The notes under the pieces are model-generated. The model was not told where the DNA came from, made no database searches, and worked only from the letters and a program-made list of their open reading frames with translations. Of a stretch of 64,000 bases of DNA, positions 25,385 through 38,306 are shown one piece after another. The translations under genes and the position numbers were made by a program. Origin of the DNA: Protonemura montana. Lineage: Eukaryota > Arthropoda > Insecta > Plecoptera > Nemouridae. Numbering within the stretch: the first letter of the stretch is position 1; each line of letters opens with the position of its first letter. The stretch is taken from NCBI GenBank assembly GCA_947568835.1, contig OX387604.1, positions 15,777,076-15,841,075 of the forward strand, written 5' to 3'.

Positions 25385-26780
25385 AATTGATGATACATCA
25401 CGTCCGGTTAGGATGTTTATGATCTAAAAACAAGTTGATTCGTTTGGTGTTTTCAAGGAGATGAGCATGTCCCTCAGCTTTTAGCGCGCTGAGATTTAAG
25501 ATTTTATACAGGGTCATCGCTGACTCTGGTCGCCACAGTGATGGTAAATATACTGTGAACTACAGGCGACACGCTTGACCTTGGTTTTTTCGTTCATTCA
25601 AACAAGGTTTTACCAGAAAACTCAACCAGGAAGAGCAGAAATAGACCTTCCAGTTGGTTATGGAATACCAGCAGCGGCCAGTAAATTTGGGACAGCCAGT
25701 GAGGTGATTTAGAGCGGGTTCGGTTAGTTTTCTACTGGACCAATCATCGAGTTAGTTTTCTTACGCTAACAAGAGAGTGCAAATCTAAATGTGCATCGTG
25801 CGACTATTCGACGCCTGAAGGAAGAGATTAGACTTCTCGAAGATTTAGGATCTAGGAAGCGTTACTCTATTCGCGTTTTCATATCATACGATGATACTTC
25901 TGAGCTAAAATGGCATTACAGAGACACTCCGTTAAAAGTGAAATGCAAGTCTAACTATTTTTTTTTCAAGTTGTGAATTCAAAACTGTGTGAAAAAGATG
26001 AAGTTACGTGGCTAGGATTCAATTTTTTATATTTATTATTTCGTCACGTATTTGAAACAAGTATTATCGAAGTGACCGTTTGTTTGTTGGGTAAACGCAG
26101 CGAAGTGCCACGATTACCATTTTCTTATACCAACGTGATATGCCAGTGAATCTGATCGTTGGGCTCGAACTGTGATACCCCCTTTCCTCATTAATTAAGA
26201 ACGAATCGAGGATGAAAGATTTTCGGCCAACTACCCCACTGCGCTTGGCAGAATGCATGTCGTTGTGTTGAAATGTCCATTTATAATTGAACACAGATAG
26301 CATGATTCGCAAGATGGAAACAATCAGTTTCCCGACGGTAGAAAATATGTTATGCAAATTGTCACATCGAATCACCTTTCATAAAAATTATACGAGACAT
26401 TTAATTAATTTGTTGTATTCTAGAACAGGATGACATTTTCCAAATTCCTGCTACCAAGCAGCCTCCCACTAAAAGACTTTCCATGGGTTGGAAAGGCTAT
26501 GAAGGCTTTTCTCGGCTGCTAAAATGCCATCAATTGCATTTTCAGAATGATCTCCCCACATCAATCGACTATCCAGGTTCCGGTACGTATCAATATTTAA
26601 TCCAATCACGCTGGCTTCTTTTCAAGAACCACAATGTCACAATGTCACTTTACCTGTGAAGTAGCTCATTTAAACATGCTAATTTGAAAGAAAACAACAA
26701 AAAACACTAGTTCCCGATCACATAAACAACCAGCAATAAACACTTCATAAAATAATAAATGAGCCTTATGATTCCTTTCT
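25385..26780 (+). other. Probable 3' UTR of the KLF gene
   Basis: After the TGA at 25382 no coding frame continues. The first canonical AATAAA signals are at 26735 and 26754. Several AUUUA motifs occur (26031 inside AUUUAUUAUU, and near 26278, 26398, 26594 and 26668), typical of short-lived mRNAs. Vertebrate KLF2/KLF4 messages are known to be unstable, so rapid turnover is plausible here. An earlier non-canonical poly(A) site cannot be excluded. Confidence 0.35.
26735..26759 (+). terminator. Candidate poly(A) signal pair for the KLF gene
   Basis: Two AATAAA hexamers (26735-26740 and 26754-26759), the first after the KLF stop codon, are followed by a T-rich stretch that could serve as downstream element. 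Confidence 0.35.
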
Positions 26781-26814
26781 TAGCTGCATATGAAAGTATA
26801 TCGATTATGCATTA

Positions 26815-27015
26815 AGGCAGTGAGTTCTCTGATTAGATGGCACTCGTGGGGTGCGCCTGGACAGAAGCGTCGCGGGACGTCGAGAAAGCTATCTGATCCC
26901 TGGCAGGGGTCGAACCATGCCCCATCGGCCCATTGAGTCTCTCGCGTTGCCCTCGTGTTGCCCGCACGGGGCCCGCATAAAGCCCGCAGCGTCCCGCACC
27001 GACCCCGCACCACTG
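26815..27015 (-). repeat. GC-rich island with tRNA-like box B and TGCGGG repeats
   Basis: About 200 bases of strongly GC-rich sequence sit in AT-rich DNA. On the minus strand GGTTCGACCCC is a good pol III box B and ACTCAATGGGCC resembles part of a tRNA D arm, though too close to box B. Five TGCGGG motifs lie upstream of it. Probably a SINE-like insertion of unknown family. Confidence 0.35.
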
Positions 27016-30000
27016 TAGCGTTAACGAGACTAAATTACAACACTAGAATTGCCCGCTTGACATCAGTGGCGTAATGCACTCTTTATGTGCTCATGGGCGA
27101 TTTGATAATGACGATTTATGCAGAATGTTCTTGGACTTTTAAGGGCTGGATATTGAACTGAGTTAGGGACCTTTGTATAATTTTAAGTCGGGGATGTTAC
27201 CATCGTTTACCAAATGAAAATAATTAAATTGTTAGGTCGGCCTGATTTGCATACTTTTCCCCAGTGCTAGCATGCGCTGCGTTCAATTGTTCTTGGCTAG
27301 CTGGCATGATGTCTCTGAATTGAATTGGTATGCTGGTTCGCCACTGATTTTAGGCCTTCTCATCAATCGGCCCCGTTTTACTTTCAATCTTTTGGACCGT
27401 ACGGGGAGGCTGCATCTTACCTCGAACAGACAAGACGAGGTAGCTAGCAAAAGCGCACGCAACACCCATCATCTTATTGCAATACAGAGTAATTATTATC
27501 ATGAATGTTAATCGATTATGATCGATGAGATGCATGAATAACAATGTGATGAACGGATCTAGTACATTTTTTTCTCTTGGCACTACGATTCTGTTCGAAA
27601 TTATTTAAACATTGCAAGTTATTTTTAATGACGGTTAGCAAACGGTCGTTAAATGGGTGCTGAACAAGCCCAGATGTACTATGCAGTTTGCTGCAAGCGT
27701 TGTGTTGTCTATGTATGGAAAGCACATGCTTGGAATATATTATCATTACGCATTGGTTTGGTCACAATTTTTTCTAGAGTATAAATTAAATAACCAAGTA
27801 AAAACGAATATCCCACTGTGACAAAAGCAGCGACCTAAAAAGAACCACTAGTGTTTAATTGTATTGTTTTTTTTCAAACATTTTATATCACTCGTAACGT
27901 AATTAAAAAAATCAATAAAATCAATAAAAATAACCCAGGGCAGCCAAGCATTAACAAAGTTTCGCAGCCTGCATCGACAGCCGTCAAATTAGCATATTTA
28001 AATGTCACATACAATCACCGATATCAGCTCATGACCATCTCATGACGATCGTTGCCATCAATATAATTAGTTCAAACGATATTTTCCGTCCACGTGACCA
28101 CCTAAGAATGAGGAGGTGTGATCTTACATACCCGAGCAGCTAAGAAAAGGAACGCGTGCTCGCTGTGATGAAGAGAGAAAGGTCAGTCGTGAGGTCGCAG
28201 GTGTGCAGATAGAGATACCAGTCTGCACTTATTATTGTCTAATCTGTTAACTATGAATTTATAATAGAGTTCGCCACAAGAGGTCTACCTGACTGCTATG
28301 TCTTATGGCGTTTTCCGTATTGCATGTAGGCTAGACTTTCGCTCTGCACCCTTCACGTCACCTTTGCCCAGATTGAAATGCGCTTTCGACTTCGCAGAAG
28401 ACACCAATGGCAATGTTCGATTGCCTCCTAAGCTACTTTAACCAGGGCCGGACTTGAGAATGTGTGGACCATATGCGTGACCTAGGTTTTGAACTTTTAT
28501 TAGAACCCCGGGAATTAGCTAAACCTAAGTGGGATTTCGCAAAATTTCAGGTACGAAGGGATGGTTTCTCCCGTGGTTACTGAAAGTGATATTAAGTTTT
28601 GGTTTTTCATCAATCTCCAATTATAAAACACATTAAAAAGGAAATATTTTACCTTTAAAAATGAAGTGTGTAAGAATTTTATCTTCAATCCAACATGTGT
28701 TTTATGAAATTAATAAATTCTTTTAAAAAAAACTTCAATTCAAAAAGAAAATTGGACCTACTCCTTCATCCCCTTCATCCCCTCAGATATCGCAACACTT
28801 GAAACGATCAAAATTTCGCTACACACTCCCGCACAAAACAAACTCGGTTTAGAACTGTTTAGAACAGTAGATCCCCACTTCAATTTTAAAATAAGATGGT
28901 TTTTCAAGCATAGCCAGGAGCTAGTAGTGAGAATTTAAGTTTTTAAGGCTCTAAAGGACATTATTTACTTTTATATGAGAGTATGTTTTGAAGTTTTCAA
29001 ATTCGAGAAATCGACCTTGTTGTTGGAAAATAGAAAATACCCTCTCTTTTGGATTTAAATATGAATTTACTTGGAATTATTTGAATATGAATGGGTTTAA
29101 AAGAAATATAAGATTGGGTGGCCGCTCCGCGAAGTATTGACCCACAAAGCTCTCTTTAACAATTTTTGGGCACTCTATTTTCTCTGTCATCATATTGCAT
29201 GGCATACGCAATGTGCAGGACTTAAGAAAGAAGACACCTATTTTAAGAAATTTAACCCTATGGCAGGGAACAAGGGACACGTATGACGCAACGAAATGTA
29301 TTTTTTGGGGGAAAAGCATTCGCAATTGCAAGTAGTGTTTGGACTGCATGAAGGACGATTTTCATAATGCATTGTGCAAATATTTGTAGGGAGATGCAGA
29401 ATTGACAATTGATTACCTGCATTTGTATAAGCACAGAAAACCCCATGTTTTCCGACAAAAAAAAACCTATATGTTTTTATATCCGGTGCGTGTTTGAAAA
29501 ATCTTTTAACTCGGGTGAAAAAATATACAACTGGCTAGCAAAATGTATTTGGAAATTTGGAGTTTGGAATTTGTCTGTTTGGAAAATTAGTCTGGTTTGT
29601 TAACTGCACCAGGTTATTATATCCAATACACTTTTTAATACAACAGAAAGAGCAAATACTCAACCAATTCGCAAATACAACTGAAACTTACGTCATTGTA
29701 CCAGTGCCACAGAGTCCGTTGTCAAATCAGTGCGTGGCTAAAACCAAATTATCAAAAGAAACTTTGGCAAGCAGCATTGGTCAGTGCAAGCAGTGCTCAT
29801 TTGGCCGTGGCAAAGTATAGATTTGAAGAACCACCAACGTTTTCATTCACTACAACCATCAGTTACTGTATTTATAAAATGATAATGATTATATATGCAG
29901 TGGGCTACATCATATTTCAGTCTTCATTGCGTGCACCTCTGAAGCTAAGGGACGGGTTTTGTTGGGACGATACAGTCTTGCGAGTGGGATGGTGCGGACG

Positions 30001-30937
30001 GCGACAAGTTGGCTAGATCATGACAGCGCAGGATGTACGCTCCAGCCTAGGGTACAACATGCGAATATTGTTACAATTACCGTATTTCGAATGGTGTGGT
30101 TTACTCGCAAATTTTTTCAGACAACGGTAGCTGGTGTTTCTCAAAACATCTTAAAATTGGTCAGATATGATCTGTTTTTTGGAAACCTACGTGTTTCGAA
30201 CTCAGTTCAAAAAATTCAAAGATTTAGTGACAATTTTAGCAGACAAAAGAAAAATCCATCAAATCAACATGTAAAAGAAAATGAATCACTTGTGAATAGT
30301 TGCGAAAACTTTGGAATAAAAATTGTATCAATATTATGACTTGTTATATCAAACGGATTTTTCCCTATTATGTTACCATATTTTTCGCAATCTGTAAAGA
30401 CAATTGATTGTTTTTTGTTTGATCAATCGCAGCAAATAAACAAGTAATATACCAACAGCAAAACTGTTGAGAAGTATAAGACTAATAAAGCTTGTTTTCA
30501 AAACGTGCTTTTGATTGGACGCAGGTTTTTCAACTACACGTAAAATCAAACAGTCACTCAGCCAGATTTATAAATGTAATTTACTTGCATGGTTACATTT
30601 AGCTCAGTCAATATGTAAATATTAACGCTTATTTTCAACTCATTTACCTTCTATATCAAATTACAGGTATTTACACAAGAAACCCTTGAACATGCAATAG
30701 ATAAATTCAATACCTACCATAAGTTCAATCGATCCTGTCAATATCAATCAACTGGTATTGAAATCAAGATAACTTTTGCCTTTAGACCATGTAAATGCAA
30801 TAGCATGCGCAAATGATGGTACAAGACTCAATTACCATGCGTAAAATGGCGAGTGCTGGCATGCTTGTACTGCAAAGTGTTACCAATATCGTTTAGAAGA
30901 TTGTTTATTAGCTATTGAAAAAGGTATCTTCATTATT

Positions 30938-30973
30938 CACTTGTGCCAAGTGCCAAGTGCTTAGTGCCAAGTG
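30938..30973 (+). promoter_or_regulatory. Cluster of four CAAGTG/CACTTG (NK2-type) motifs
   Basis: CACTTG at 30938 and CCAAGTG at 30946, 30953 and 30967 fall within 36 bases. CAAGTG is the core of NK2-class homeodomain sites. It could equally be a short imperfect repeat. Confidence 0.3.
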
Positions 30974-31119
30974 GCTAAGGACATGAAGAATATGTGGGCA
31001 AACTCGGAGCAAACCTTGAGCAGAACCTAAAAATTACTACGATGTAATATACCAAGTCACATGCAAATTATCGGTTTAATTTGTTTTTACTTTATATAGT
31101 TACTTAATATTATTTTTTC

Positions 31120-31168
31120 TGATACTATTATTATTATTACTATTATCAATAATATTATCATTATTATT
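31120..31168 (+). repeat. ATT trinucleotide-rich stretch
   Basis: Imperfect ATT/ATC repeats followed by a T run. Confidence 0.75.
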
Positions 31169-32717
31169 CTTTTTTTTTTATATGGATTTTTTATTTTCCT
31201 ATTAGTGTTTACCTAATAAATGTTGTATACGAAATTACTGCCGGTAACATTTATAGCTCAATTAAGTAAGAATCATTGTGTTCATGAAAAAAATACCTGA
31301 AAAGACTAATGATGCTTAAATGTCCTTGAAAAGAGGCAATCATTTCCACCGAATGCAATAAAGCAATAAGAAAATATCAAATATGGTAAATATTTGATTT
31401 ATTTCAGTTATTATTGTTATTATCATTAAATTGATTTATTATTGAGTTATTTGAGATAAATTTTTATTAGAGTTGTCGCCGCGGAAAACTGAGGTAGGTA
31501 ATGCGGAAATAATAAAATTAATCTTACACAATATCGGTGCTGACATGTTTTAGACGAGAATGAGAATGGACGAGAGACGCACAATATCTTTCTTGCACTT
31601 ACGCCAATGATGTGAAATCATAGTTTTCAATATAAGGGCATCAACGTCTTCGACAGGTACTGTCAGCAAATATCGCCAAGATCATGATTTTTTATCTCAG
31701 AAATAACACAGTACAGATATAGCACGGTGACGGGTATTAATATTTTCTTCATTATTAGTCAAGTTTGTTTAAGTAATGTAATCACCTTGTGCATATATTC
31801 CCTCTTCCTCGTTTCATTAATGTCACCGCAAAGCAATCAAGCCCCTTGCCCCCTTTATCAATCACTATGAATCATTCGCTCCTGGGTGGCTTGGCTCAGG
31901 TTGGACACCCTCAAATAGGGAAACAAACACACTGGTATAGCGACACCAACATAAAAAGCTACAAACCCCGTAGAATAAAAAAATGTACCTATCTTAATTT
32001 TTATTTAAGCTGTAATTTGATTCAATCGAATCAATTTAGCTGAAAATATAGCACGTGCCTGACCAGGAGCAAAGGCTAGATATTATTTGTATTAATGAAT
32101 AAACTTTGAATAAATGGGCAACTAAGCCGTGGATCCAACGACTTCCGGAAAAACAATTCAACCACAGAAGTAAAAGCGAGCGATGTGCTGAAGTAAATGT
32201 GGTTAGTGAAGTGAAATCTGTCTTAAAATGGTGATTCCAAAACTGAAAAATATAGTTGTGCGTATTAACAAAAAAAAAAGTCTAAGAAATCAATTGAATA
32301 GCACCAGATACAGTGGCGTAGCTCTGATTTTAGACTGGGGGGAAGGGGGGGGGGGATAAGTTAGATACCCAAATATTTTTTAAATAATTTTGGTTAATTT
32401 TCAATCCGTCTCACATGACTGTTCAATATGAGACACGTAATTATGTGTCATGAGAGTTCCTGACATAAACACCATGAAAACGTGTGTTTTGCTGTGGGTG
32501 GTGGGGGAGGGGGGAGTTCACAAAGGTAATTTGAATCAAGGTCCAACTTTAACGCAAATACTTGCGTTTCAAGGAAACATTTGAAACTTTGACATGTCTC
32601 ATGTAAAATGCAGGCAATCGTGATAAATAAAGATAATTGTTATTAAAATAAAAACAGATCATCATGCCTTGCATTTTTGCAGCTTGCTTTTTTCCCTGAG
32701 TGACGTCCCCTACTCTA

Positions 32718-32751
32718 CCCCCCCCCCCCCCCCCCCCCCCCCCTTCCCCCC
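32718..32751 (+). repeat. Poly(C) tract, 26 C then TT then 6 C
   Basis: 26 consecutive C, TT, and six more C. About 380 bases upstream (32337-32355) the plus strand has six G, AA, eleven G. The two are therefore inverted relative to each other. Confidence 0.9.
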
Positions 32752-33189
32752 TCAACACAATACTTTATGAAGGGTATATTAACTGGCATTGAAGCTTACT
32801 CTGTCTTGACAATTCTGAAAATGTAGACATTTCGCATGGCTATTAATATTCTTGGTAAATCAATTTGCACTCGGTATGCTACATGGCTTCATTTCACTGC
32901 AAATAATTTGCAAACTTCAGACACAATTGTTCCAATTGTTCACACTTTTTTTTAAGATTTCAACTTATTAGCGTTTGGTTTCCGATAAGTTACAAAGACT
33001 TTCAATGGATGTTTTTTAGTTCTTCTCGTGCATGGACCAAGAAAAATTGTCTTTTAATTCTAGTCTGCTTATTTGATGACGCCTAACTCTTTTAAGAAGT
33101 AAAAGTCACAGGTCTTTCACGGAAACGATCAATTAAATATGGCTTAAAGTTCTGGAGAGCAAAAACAGCTAATATTATAACCTTTCGAT

Positions 33190-33585
33190 AAACCGAACGG
33201 TTTAGGGTGTTGGAAACCTCGCGAGGTTAGTGAAGTTAAGTAACACTGCTCTGAGTCAGCCAATAGATGGGTGACCATCGTGCTAAAAACCATGGTTTTG
33301 TTCGGAAGAAAGGTTGAAGTTCTAGCTTCACTTCTTTGCTTTTCAACCTTTCGACACCTGGGATACGTGGAGGAATCCTATCGTTCTAGCCACACCGTTC
33401 TTTGAGAGGGATGTTTTAAGGTGGTCTACTTGGTGCTTTTCGACAGGCGTAGGCAACGTGCAGGTAACAGGATATCTTCCTCCCTTTTAGACTACATTAG
33501 GTTCACAATCGTCCTCATCATCGCCCGCAGGTCCGTTGTCAAAAGAGTGCGCCGTTAAACACCACAAATCAATCAATTAATAAAA
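33190..33585 (+). repeat. 5S rRNA-derived SINE, copy 1 (full length)
   Basis: The head resembles 5S rRNA internal promoter sequence: GAAGTTAAGTAACACTGC (box A region) followed about 30 bases later by AGATGGGTGACC (box C region). A body with GTTCGGAAGAAAGGTTG and a 3' part with TCATCATCGCCCG follow, ending in GCGCCGTTAAACACCAC and a tail of ATCAATCAATTAATAAAA. The head and tail motifs recur in the copies at 50797 and 51565, which defines a family. Non-autonomous, copied by a LINE partner not seen here. Confidence 0.75.
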
Positions 33586-35446
33586 ATGTACTGTACTGTT
33601 CATACAGCTTGCAATTTTGTTCGTATCGCCCACAACCTAATATACTGCTTTAGAAAACGAATTTCACGTAAATCAAAAAGGGGGTTTAAAACAAAAGAAT
33701 GTTTGTGTAATTTGGCTAATGTGCGGGTAGAAAGAGAGATAGCAAACCAATATCGGCTATACCACGTCCATGTTTGCAGTTCATATGCAAACGCTGGCAA
33801 TGTTTGCGCGTAGCACGGAGGCGACTCCGACGCCGACGCTGGGTCGTGACGACGCTCGAAGCACGAGGCAATAGCAACGTCGGTAAATGTGTTTATTCAC
33901 CGGCTCCGTTTTGAGGGTGCCGTGGTAGAAGGGTATGGGGTAGGGTGGTCGGCGTGATGACTATAACTCAGTTTTCATAGAGGAAGGAAATTGATAAAAT
34001 CAAACAGGCAGAGTAAAATAATTCACAACTGAAATTATTTAGAATTTCGACGTATCGTTTCCTAACGGAGACCGTATTAATACATTTTTATTCCATTTAG
34101 AGCTCCATTAACAAAATCTTATTATGCGATTCATTTTACGATGTCTTTGCTTGCAACCGCCTGAAACTAGAATCTTAAAAATTCAAAATATTTTTGAAAA
34201 TCAGTATTTTTGTAGTCATTACCAATCTCACGATCTGAGAGGTAGTGCTAACTGGTATTGAACTTGGTTATCTGGCAAACACACTGTTATTCAGTAAGAC
34301 CAAAACGCACTAGATGAACTGGAACCTTTCTAAGACGCCTACTTTAACGATAACTAACTAAAATATAGCAGCCTAACTTTCCCGCTAAGCATATTTAAAA
34401 AACCCACCTTTTAGTCCTATTTTCGGGACACACCGTTCGAAAATCGAAACACTATCGTTTGCTAGAATATAAACCACAGGTTTCAGGTTTCATATCCAGC
34501 TAATAGCACCCTGATTGGTCAGCCAGCTTAACCAAATGCAATTGTCCTCAGCACAAGGACCAAACACAATTCAGTCATTAAACAGAGCAGACCGTTTTGA
34601 GAATTCCAATTACGGCGTTTTTGGTAGTAGTGAAAAGTGATGTGTAGCTCCGGATGTGATGTTTTCTGCTCGAATGAGTCTAATGTCGGGCCAAAGAATA
34701 GAAGGAAGCTGAGTTAATGGGTAGCCACATATCAGCTCTGTCATAAATGCGATTCAACTGAAATATATACAACAATAATTAGAGATCACTTCTGCCTGCA
34801 AGGATGCTTCATAAATCTTCATTAGCATTCTTAGAGAATAAGCATTCGCTTTGTCAACAAATTATGACCGTTTACCTTTGAATCGCTTATGATGGAATGG
34901 TTTCTATGTCCATGGTAATGCGTTACTCTTTAAGAAGTGGCATTGGGGTACAATAGGGGGGCTGTCAGAAGCTTTATCACATTGGGTTCCTGGCGACGAC
35001 GGATGAAACACACTTATTCAAAGTAACTAACACGCGAGCTAATATTTGATTCAATCTTAAAGTCGGTATCGCTACCTTGTCAACTAAAATTTAAATGAGA
35101 GTAATAAAGTCAATGGTAAAAATGTAAAATGTAATCACATGCAGAGGAAGCTATCTGTTAATTCTTAAACCATCGGTTAACGCTTAAAATTGGTGTCTTA
35201 CTGTCCGATCAATAAAGTATTTAGTGATTTATTATCAGTAGATGGTTTGAAGTTGCAACTTATTGCACTTCAAGGAACATTTATCAATCATGCAATTGAA
35301 ATAATTTGAAGTAATTCATTAACTACGCTTGCATAGCATGTAATTTATGAGTGCATTTAATTTATCAATGCAGATTGCACTCCCAGCCCTCGGCGATTTT
35401 GTATTCAATGGTACAAGATGCATAACTGATTTCTTTTCGTAAGCTT
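33586..35446. other. No gene seen
   Basis: AT-rich with a brief GC-rich patch at 33815-33960 (repeated CGACGC). Frames at 33586-33813 lie on both strands and look like chance. Confidence 0.5.
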
Positions 35447-35646
35447 ATGAAAATAAGAAAACTATCTCAAGAGAGTTTTCATTTTCCGTTGAAGATGGAC
35501 GAAGGATTGCAAGTAGCCTTTGACGATCCACCTCCGCTCTGGCTCTCCCCTAACGAAAGTGGACCGTGGTTTTCTAAGTTTCCTGACGAACGATTTTGGT
35601 TTTCAGTTCTGCGAGAATACATTACCGTTCTGGCTGATGGTGATAG
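35447..35646 (+). CDS. Candidate coding exon or small ORF, unknown product
   Basis: ATG at 35447 opens 67 codons to TAG at 35648. A possible donor GTAGGA overlaps the stop, so the frame could be an exon ending at 35646. From the second methionine (MDEGLQVAFDD onward) the peptide is rich in Pro, Trp, Asp and Glu (PPPLWLSPNESGPWFSKF), more protein-like than random AT-rich sequence. No family is recognised. Joining to the frame at 36717 fails by phase with the visible donors. Confidence 0.22.
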
Positions 35647-36442
35647 GTAGGAACTAAGTACCGATATTGTCACTGTCTACATGACCTCGGCATGGGGTTT
35701 CTCGGTCATGAGTTGGACCCGAGGGCAAGGGGCAGAGGCCGGGTCGGGGCACGGGCAGAATTTCAGTTCAAATGCGCCTCAATGGGTACATGTTGCTCGA
35801 TGGGACATGGGGGTTTGCCTGGGCATCGAAACATGGCTCGCATGGTTCACGCCTCCCATTGTTACCTCTGCTGGTCTGCCGTTCATCCCGCTCCTCATCC
35901 TGTGATCCCTCAACACGTTTTCCTCAATCCCTAATTCCTTATTCCGTGATCTAGTCCATCTCGTGGACCAATGATTTATCAAGCATGATTTCTTGCCCAT
36001 ACTCTTTTCAGTCGATCCCAAAAATTTTGCTGCGCGCCAAAGTGCCATAACTCAATACGAATGCAAATCGTTCCCTCCACAATATAATGTTATTTTGAAG
36101 CTTAGATGTAAATTACGGGATGGATAAAATATATTAGCATGACTAAAATAGCCATGCTATCATTCCATTTCAGAAAAAAAATGTTTTGTTTTAGAAGCGA
36201 TGGAAAATTTCTCTTTTTCGTGACATTGCTTCTACAATACTGCATTCTACCAACACTTTCTACCTCCATTGTTTTACAGGATCACGTTTTCTCAAAGTGC
36301 CTCCCTGATGAATGTTCAGAAAGATTATGCTAATTTCAAATAATGCAAGTTCGGAAATTAATTATGATGGGCTTTGGACGATACTGTCACATTGACAATC
36401 ATTTAACGACATTTCGTTCAGCAACAACCAGCCAGCGTATAA

Positions 36443-36495
36443 TGATCATCATCAAGATCGTCATCATCATCATAATCATCATCATCACCATCTCC
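36443..36495 (+). repeat. ATC trinucleotide repeat
   Basis: Imperfect CATCAT array with CAAGAT, CGT and CAC interruptions. Confidence 0.8.
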
Positions 36496-36716
36496 AACCG
36501 ACATGATTATCACAATATACCTATAGAATTATTCATTTACTCATGCATGAGATAGGTAAATGGCTGTGTTCCAAATAACATTATGATAGACTTATTCATG
36601 GTACACCCTCCCACGAGCTCCATTGAAAGTGCGTTATATTCTTACAGAGAGTAGGCGGGCAAAACGGAGAATTTGAATATGGGATAATTTATTTGAAATC
36701 GCGTGAAACATTGTAG

Positions 36717-36956
36717 ATGCAAAAGGTACATGAATGGAGCTCGGATGAATGGACGAGCAGTGATAGTCGCAATTTAGTTTACAACGCATTTTGGGACAAT
36801 GCGCCGTGGGTAGGTAGACCACCATACCAGACTTGGCCAAGGGAAATGTTAGCGCGACGCGTGAATTTGGCGCGGGACATGTTAAGAGGTGCAGCGAGAT
36901 TTCGGAAGCTTGAAGATGTTTCGCTGGACAGTAATTTTAAGACACAAATGTGTTGA
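36717..36956 (+). CDS. Candidate small ORF or exon, unknown product (79 aa)
   Basis: ATG at 36717 to TGA at 36954. The acidic, Trp-rich first half (HEWSSDEWTSSDSRN) and a basic helix-like second half (REMLARRVNLARDMLRGAAR) are coding-like. TTGTAG directly precedes the ATG, which makes an in-frame stop or a splice acceptor, so the frame is either complete or a phase-0 exon. No domain is recognised. Confidence 0.27.
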   Translation: MQKVHEWSSDEWTSSDSRNLVYNAFWDNAPWVGRPPYQTWPREMLARRVNLARDMLRGAARFRKLEDVSLDSNFKTQMC

Positions 36957-38257
36957 CGCGCTGTGCTTTCGTCTTGGCTCCATTGGTATCAAGTTATTGC
37001 TCAATGATTTACGTTTTATGAAGTTGGAGATCATAAGCACTAACAGCCAATCTTTTTAGCTTTCGCTGGAGGAACAAATTGACAGCCGATTCGATTACTT
37101 TTCTTGCGATTTTCGTGGAGATTGTAAAAAGGGTCGTTTTACTTCAAGGGCCAGCGTGCCCGGTTTTAAACCAACTATTTTTGTTTATCAAAGCTTGTCG
37201 GGCCGCGAAGGTTGTTTTGTTTAATTGTTTAATTGTTTAATATTTTTTTGTCTAATTTTTTGTAATTGGTGCTGTATATGACCAATCTGAATTCCCAGTT
37301 TCAGCTGAACTTGATGTCATTTGTAATAACAGTTGCACAGCATGATTTACTCCATCCTCTGCTTCCACTTTTCCTCGTCCTCGCTTTCCTTGTAAATTGT
37401 GTATCTGCGAAATAGGTGCTTTTCCGCAGAGTAATTCGTCAAATACAATACATTTTTTTCCTAAATTTCCACGAATACCATTCGATGAACCGTTGTTTTC
37501 ACCGGTGCTTATTTTCCTTCGTCATCAATTATTCTCTTTGCAAATGTTCATTCTTAACAATCCCAAGATGGATATTTCGGCCCATTCAAAACGCGTCAAC
37601 GTTTTAAGATCCAGCCCCTTGGCACTGGCACACGCATTAAATAGCTCATGTTAGATGGCGTAAATGTGTATCGAACAGTTTATCACGGCATTGGCTGGTA
37701 TCTTGCAAATGATATACATCTTCTTTAATCTATTCAAATCATCCAGGTACTAATAGAGGTGGCGTATGATTAGGCTTGAATCTCGTTCGTCGACCACCCA
37801 TCAATGTGCCCAACCATTATTACTAAAGGTAAAATATGCAGCCATTTAGTACCTGCCTGCGTATCTATCTGTCTGTGGCCTATCTGTCTGCATGTCGTAA
37901 CCATACGACTTAGTTTACAAATTCACGGCATTTTCCATTGATTTCGACACGTGATAGGTGAAATTGATTTGGCTTGATAGGTGCTTAATAGTTACAGTTT
38001 CGAAGCAAGCAGGGAGAGCCATGATTATTACACTCGAAGCCGGTATGCTACTCTAGTTAAAAACGCAGGGGACGAAGAACAAAATATCACATTCAAAAGC
38101 TTTCAAACGTTATAAAAAAAGAAGTATATTATCTTGTTATCTTACTTTGCTATAAAATCCTTTCAGTTTTTTTAACCACGGCAAAACCATTGTTTTGACG
38201 AAAAATTTGTTAGGCAGTGGAATATATTTTTAATTTTGCTGTAATTTGGTTATTCAA

Positions 38258-38306
38258 ATCAAATATCCAAATCAAAATCAAATCAAAATCAAATCAAATA
38301 TCAAAT
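38258..38306 (+). repeat. AATCAAA-type short tandem repeat
   Basis: CAAATCAAAATCAAATCAAA units repeated imperfectly. Confidence 0.75.

Larger units (their letters stand above)
27016..33189. other. No convincing gene; intergenic
   Basis: The best frames (29557-29820, 29696-30016 and 29959-30339, plus strand) overlap one another. A weak acceptor/donor pair brackets 29646-29814, but no family is recognised. CAGTGGCGTA, a sequence often seen at DNA-transposon ends, occurs at about 27065 and 32314 without a matching inverted partner. Confidence 0.45.

Noticed and set aside
32549-32758. Gly-rich minus-strand ORF
   Set aside because: The glycines come from the poly(C) tract.
33190-33278. Functional 5S rRNA gene
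   Set aside because: Only the internal promoter-like part resembles 5S rRNA; the ends diverge and the sequence continues into a shared SINE body and tail.
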